Source: Caulobacteraceae bacterium
Lineage (GTDB): Bacteria > Pseudomonadota > Alphaproteobacteria > Caulobacterales > Caulobacteraceae
Reading direction: 5' to 3'
Length of the DNA: 6,524 nucleotides
Assembly (NCBI GenBank): GCA_004144935.1
Contig: SDZP01000198.1
Span: 1 to 6,524 of the forward strand
Below, piece by piece: positions 4,671 through 6,524 of this stretch. Each line of letters begins with the position of its first letter. Within the stretch, counting starts at the first letter, position 1. The notes under the pieces were generated by a model. It had not been told where the DNA came from, searched no databases, and saw nothing but the letters and a program-made list of their open reading frames with translations. The position numbers were made by a program, and so were the translations under genes.

Positions 4671-6500
4671 ATGCCCCTGACCGCCACCAACGACTTCGTC
4701 GTCAAGTTCGCCAACGTCAACGGCTCCGGCTCGGCCAGCGCCAACGGCCTGTTCGTGAAATCCATCCTGCGCAGCGGCGTCCCCGTCGCCGCCCGCAACA
4801 TCTTTCCCAGCAACATCCAGGGCCTGCCGACCTGGTACGAGGTCCGCGTCAGCGGCGAGGGCTGGATGGGCCGGCGAGGCGGGGTCGACCTGATGGTCGC
4901 CATGAACCCCCAGACCTGGGACAAGGACGTCGCCGAGATCGAGCCCGGCGGCTACCTCTTCTACGACAGCACCCGGCCGATGCCGGCCGATCGCTTCCGG
5001 TCCGACATCACCGTCATCGGCGCCCCGCTGCAGCGGCTCTGCAATATGGCCTACAGCGACCCGCGCCAGCGCCAGCTGTTCAAGAACATCATCTATATCG
5101 GCGTGCTGACCTTCCTGCTCGGCATCGAGAACGCGGTCATCGAGACCCTGCTGGCCGAGCAGTTCGCCAGGAAGCCCAAGCTGATCCCGGCGAATATCGA
5201 GGCCTTCCACATCGGGGTGACCTACGCCCGCGAGAATCTCGAGCCCCTCGGCCTGCAGGTCAGGACCGCCGACGGGGTAGGGGACCACATCTTCATCGAG
5301 GGCAACAACGCCGCCGCCCTCGGCGCCGTCTACGGCGGGGCCACGGTCTGCGCCTGGTACCCGATCACCCCCTCGACGAGCGTCGCCGAGGGCTTCACCG
5401 ACTGGTGCGAGAAGCTGCGCATCGACAAGGACACCGGCGAGGCCAGGTACGCCATCGTCCAGGCCGAGGACGAGATCGCCTCGATCGGCATGGTGGTCGG
5501 GGCCGGCTGGAACGGGGCCCGCGCCTTCACCTGCACCTCCGGCCCCGGCATCAGCCTGATGCAGGAGTTCATCGGCCTCAGCTATTTCGCCGAGATTCCG
5601 GCCGTGATCTTCGACGTCCAGCGCGGCGGTCCTTCGACCGGTATGCCGACCCGCACCCAGCAGTCCGACATCCTCAGCGCCGCCTATGCCAGCCATGGCG
5701 ACACCAAGCATGTGCTGCTGATGCCGCGCGACCCGGGCGAATGCTTCGAGTTCGGGGCCCTGGCCTTCGACCTCGCCGACCGGCTGCAGACCACCATCTT
5801 CGTGATGCTCGACCTCGACATGGGCATGAACGAGTGGCTGACCGAACCCTTCCAGTGGGATGACCAAAGGCAGCTGGACCGGGGGAAGGTGATGACCGCT
5901 CAGATGCTGGAGGAGGGGGTCAATTTCGGTCGCTACCTCGACGTCGACGGCGATGGCGTGCCGTTCCGCACCTATCCCGGCATCCACCCGTCCAAGGGCG
6001 CCTACTTCACCCGCGGCACCAGCCGCGACCGCTACGCCCGCTATAGCGAGGAGGGCGCGGTCTATGTCGACAACATGGAGCGCCTGCTGCGCAAGTTCGA
6101 GACCGCCAAGGGCCTGGTGCCGGCGCCGGTCGAACAGAAGGCCGGCAAACCCACCCGCTTCGGCGTCATCCACTACGGCTCCACCGGCCCGGCGATGGAC
6201 GAGGCGATGGCGGCGCTGGAGGCCCAGGGCCTTTACGTCGACGCCCTGCGCATCCGCGCCTTCCCGTTCCCGGGCGAGGTGTTCGACTTCATCGACCGCC
6301 ACGACCTGGTCTTCGTCATCGAACAGAACCGCGACGCCCAGCTGCGCACCCTGCTGATGGCCGAGGGCGGCGTCGATCCGGCCCGGCTGGTCAAGATCCT
6401 GCACTACGAAGGGGCGCCGATCACGGCCCGCTTCATCACCCGGGAGATCACCGCCCGGATGGGCGCCCCGGTGTCGCCGAGCTCGGAGATGGCCCAATGA
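4671..6500 (+). CDS. korA: 2-oxoacid:ferredoxin oxidoreductase, fused gamma-alpha subunit (KorA type)
   Basis: This 609-residue subunit belongs to a thiamine-diphosphate enzyme that oxidatively decarboxylates a 2-oxoacid, probably 2-oxoglutarate, to acyl-CoA with ferredoxin as acceptor; KorB supplies ThDP and iron-sulfur binding. Residues 8-195 are the gamma domain (NDFVVKFANVNGSGSASANG, IFPSNIQGLPTWYEVR). Residues 207-390 are the alpha pyrimidine-binding domain with hallmark YPITPST (230-236), QAEDEIASIG (264-273), TSGPGISLM (289-297) and QRGGPSTGMPTRTQQSD (317-333). Residues 495-600 form the C-terminal domain. No Cys cluster is present, as expected for this subunit. The ATG at 4671 puts 6 residues before NDF, as in relatives, though it lacks its own Shine-Dalgarno; in-frame GTG 4656 and ATG 4650 are alternatives. 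korB overlaps its stop as ATGA. Substrate identity is inferred from the two-gene fused architecture. Confidence 0.93.
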   Translation: MPLTATNDFVVKFANVNGSGSASANGLFVKSILRSGVPVAARNIFPSNIQGLPTWYEVRVSGEGWMGRRGGVDLMVAMNPQTWDKDVAEIEPGGYLFYDSTRPMPADRFRSDITVIGAPLQRLCNMAYSDPRQRQLFKNIIYIGVLTFLLGIENAVIETLLAEQFARKPKLIPANIEAFHIGVTYARENLEPLGLQVRTADGVGDHIFIEGNNAAALGAVYGGATVCAWYPITPSTSVAEGFTDWCEKLRIDKDTGEARYAIVQAEDEIASIGMVVGAGWNGARAFTCTSGPGISLMQEFIGLSYFAEIPAVIFDVQRGGPSTGMPTRTQQSDILSAAYASHGDTKHVLLMPRDPGECFEFGALAFDLADRLQTTIFVMLDLDMGMNEWLTEPFQWDDQRQLDRGKVMTAQMLEEGVNFGRYLDVDGDGVPFRTYPGIHPSKGAYFTRGTSRDRYARYSEEGAVYVDNMERLLRKFETAKGLVPAPVEQKAGKPTRFGVIHYGSTGPAMDEAMAALEAQGLYVDALRIRAFPFPGEVFDFIDRHDLVFVIEQNRDAQLRTLLMAEGGVDPARLVKILHYEGAPITARFITREITARMGAPVSPSSEMAQ

Positions 6501-6524
6501 CCTACATCGCCAAGCCGAAGTTCG
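6497..6524 (+). CDS. korB: 5' end of 2-oxoacid:ferredoxin oxidoreductase beta subunit (partial)
   Basis: The ATG at 6497 overlaps the korA stop TGA in ATGA, indicating translational coupling. The nine codons visible read MTYIAKPKF, which is how alphaproteobacterial KorB proteins commonly start (as I recall the family). KorB binds thiamine diphosphate and a 4Fe-4S cluster and completes the enzyme with KorA. The rest lies outside the window, so the assignment rests on this short peptide plus the very regular korA-korB gene order. Confidence 0.8.

Noticed and set aside
3196..4680. A 494-codon plus-strand frame overlapping phaC, the acetyltransferase gene and the repeat.
   Set aside because: It is out of frame with phaC and then antisense to the acetyltransferase; Arg/Gly/Pro-rich with no motif. 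Not a frameshifted extension of phaC, whose C-terminus is complete.
4467..6497. A 676-codon open frame on the minus strand opposite korA.
   Set aside because: It mirrors korA codon by codon, has no recognisable motif, and runs through the repeat region. KorA motifs on the plus strand are unambiguous.

Overview
The window is high-GC DNA with tightly packed genes, and it reads as a chromosomal segment from an alphaproteobacterium, most likely Caulobacteraceae (Caulobacter/Phenylobacterium-like). The reasons are GC-rich third codon positions, a class I PHA synthase with a long basic N-terminal tail, an AlaC-type aminotransferase translationally coupled to what is probably homoserine dehydrogenase, a fused-gamma/alpha KorA with KorB behind it, and a G/C-rich palindromic intergenic repeat of a kind common in that group. 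The genus is an inference from style and family resemblance; no search was run.

Layout. Positions 1-1259 (minus) hold the first 13 codons of a downstream gene (probably hom) and the complete alaC, joined by a TGATG stop/start overlap. Positions 1260-1470 are non-coding and unusually structured: three nested hairpins, whose imperfect pairs are mostly G-U only if the RNA is read on the minus strand, i.e. as the alaC leader or as the 3' end of the upstream lipoprotein mRNA. Positions 1471-1935 (minus) encode a small Ala/Pro-rich lipoprotein of unknown function. A 76-bp divergent spacer separates it from phaC (2012-4030, plus). phaC is convergent with a GNAT acetyltransferase (4027-4470, minus), and the two stop codons share the palindrome CTAG. 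Positions 4471-4670 form a divergent intergenic region holding two inverted copies of a two-hairpin repeat module, whose outward edges carry strong Shine-Dalgarno-like sequence towards both flanking genes. korA (4671-6500, plus) follows, with korB starting in an ATGA overlap and running off the window.

How the genes relate. phaC polymerises (R)-3-hydroxyacyl-CoA into storage polyester. KorAB interconverts a 2-oxoacid (probably 2-oxoglutarate) and its acyl-CoA with ferredoxin. alaC (with hom) belongs to amino-acid metabolism. They share central carbon and acyl-CoA/2-oxoacid pools, but the opposing orientations mean this is not one operon. The features most worth a second look are the structured alaC leader, the histone-H1-like tail on PhaC, and the covarying repeat pair that appears to supply ribosome-binding sequence to two divergent genes. 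No defence system, transposase, CRISPR array, tRNA or rRNA was seen.
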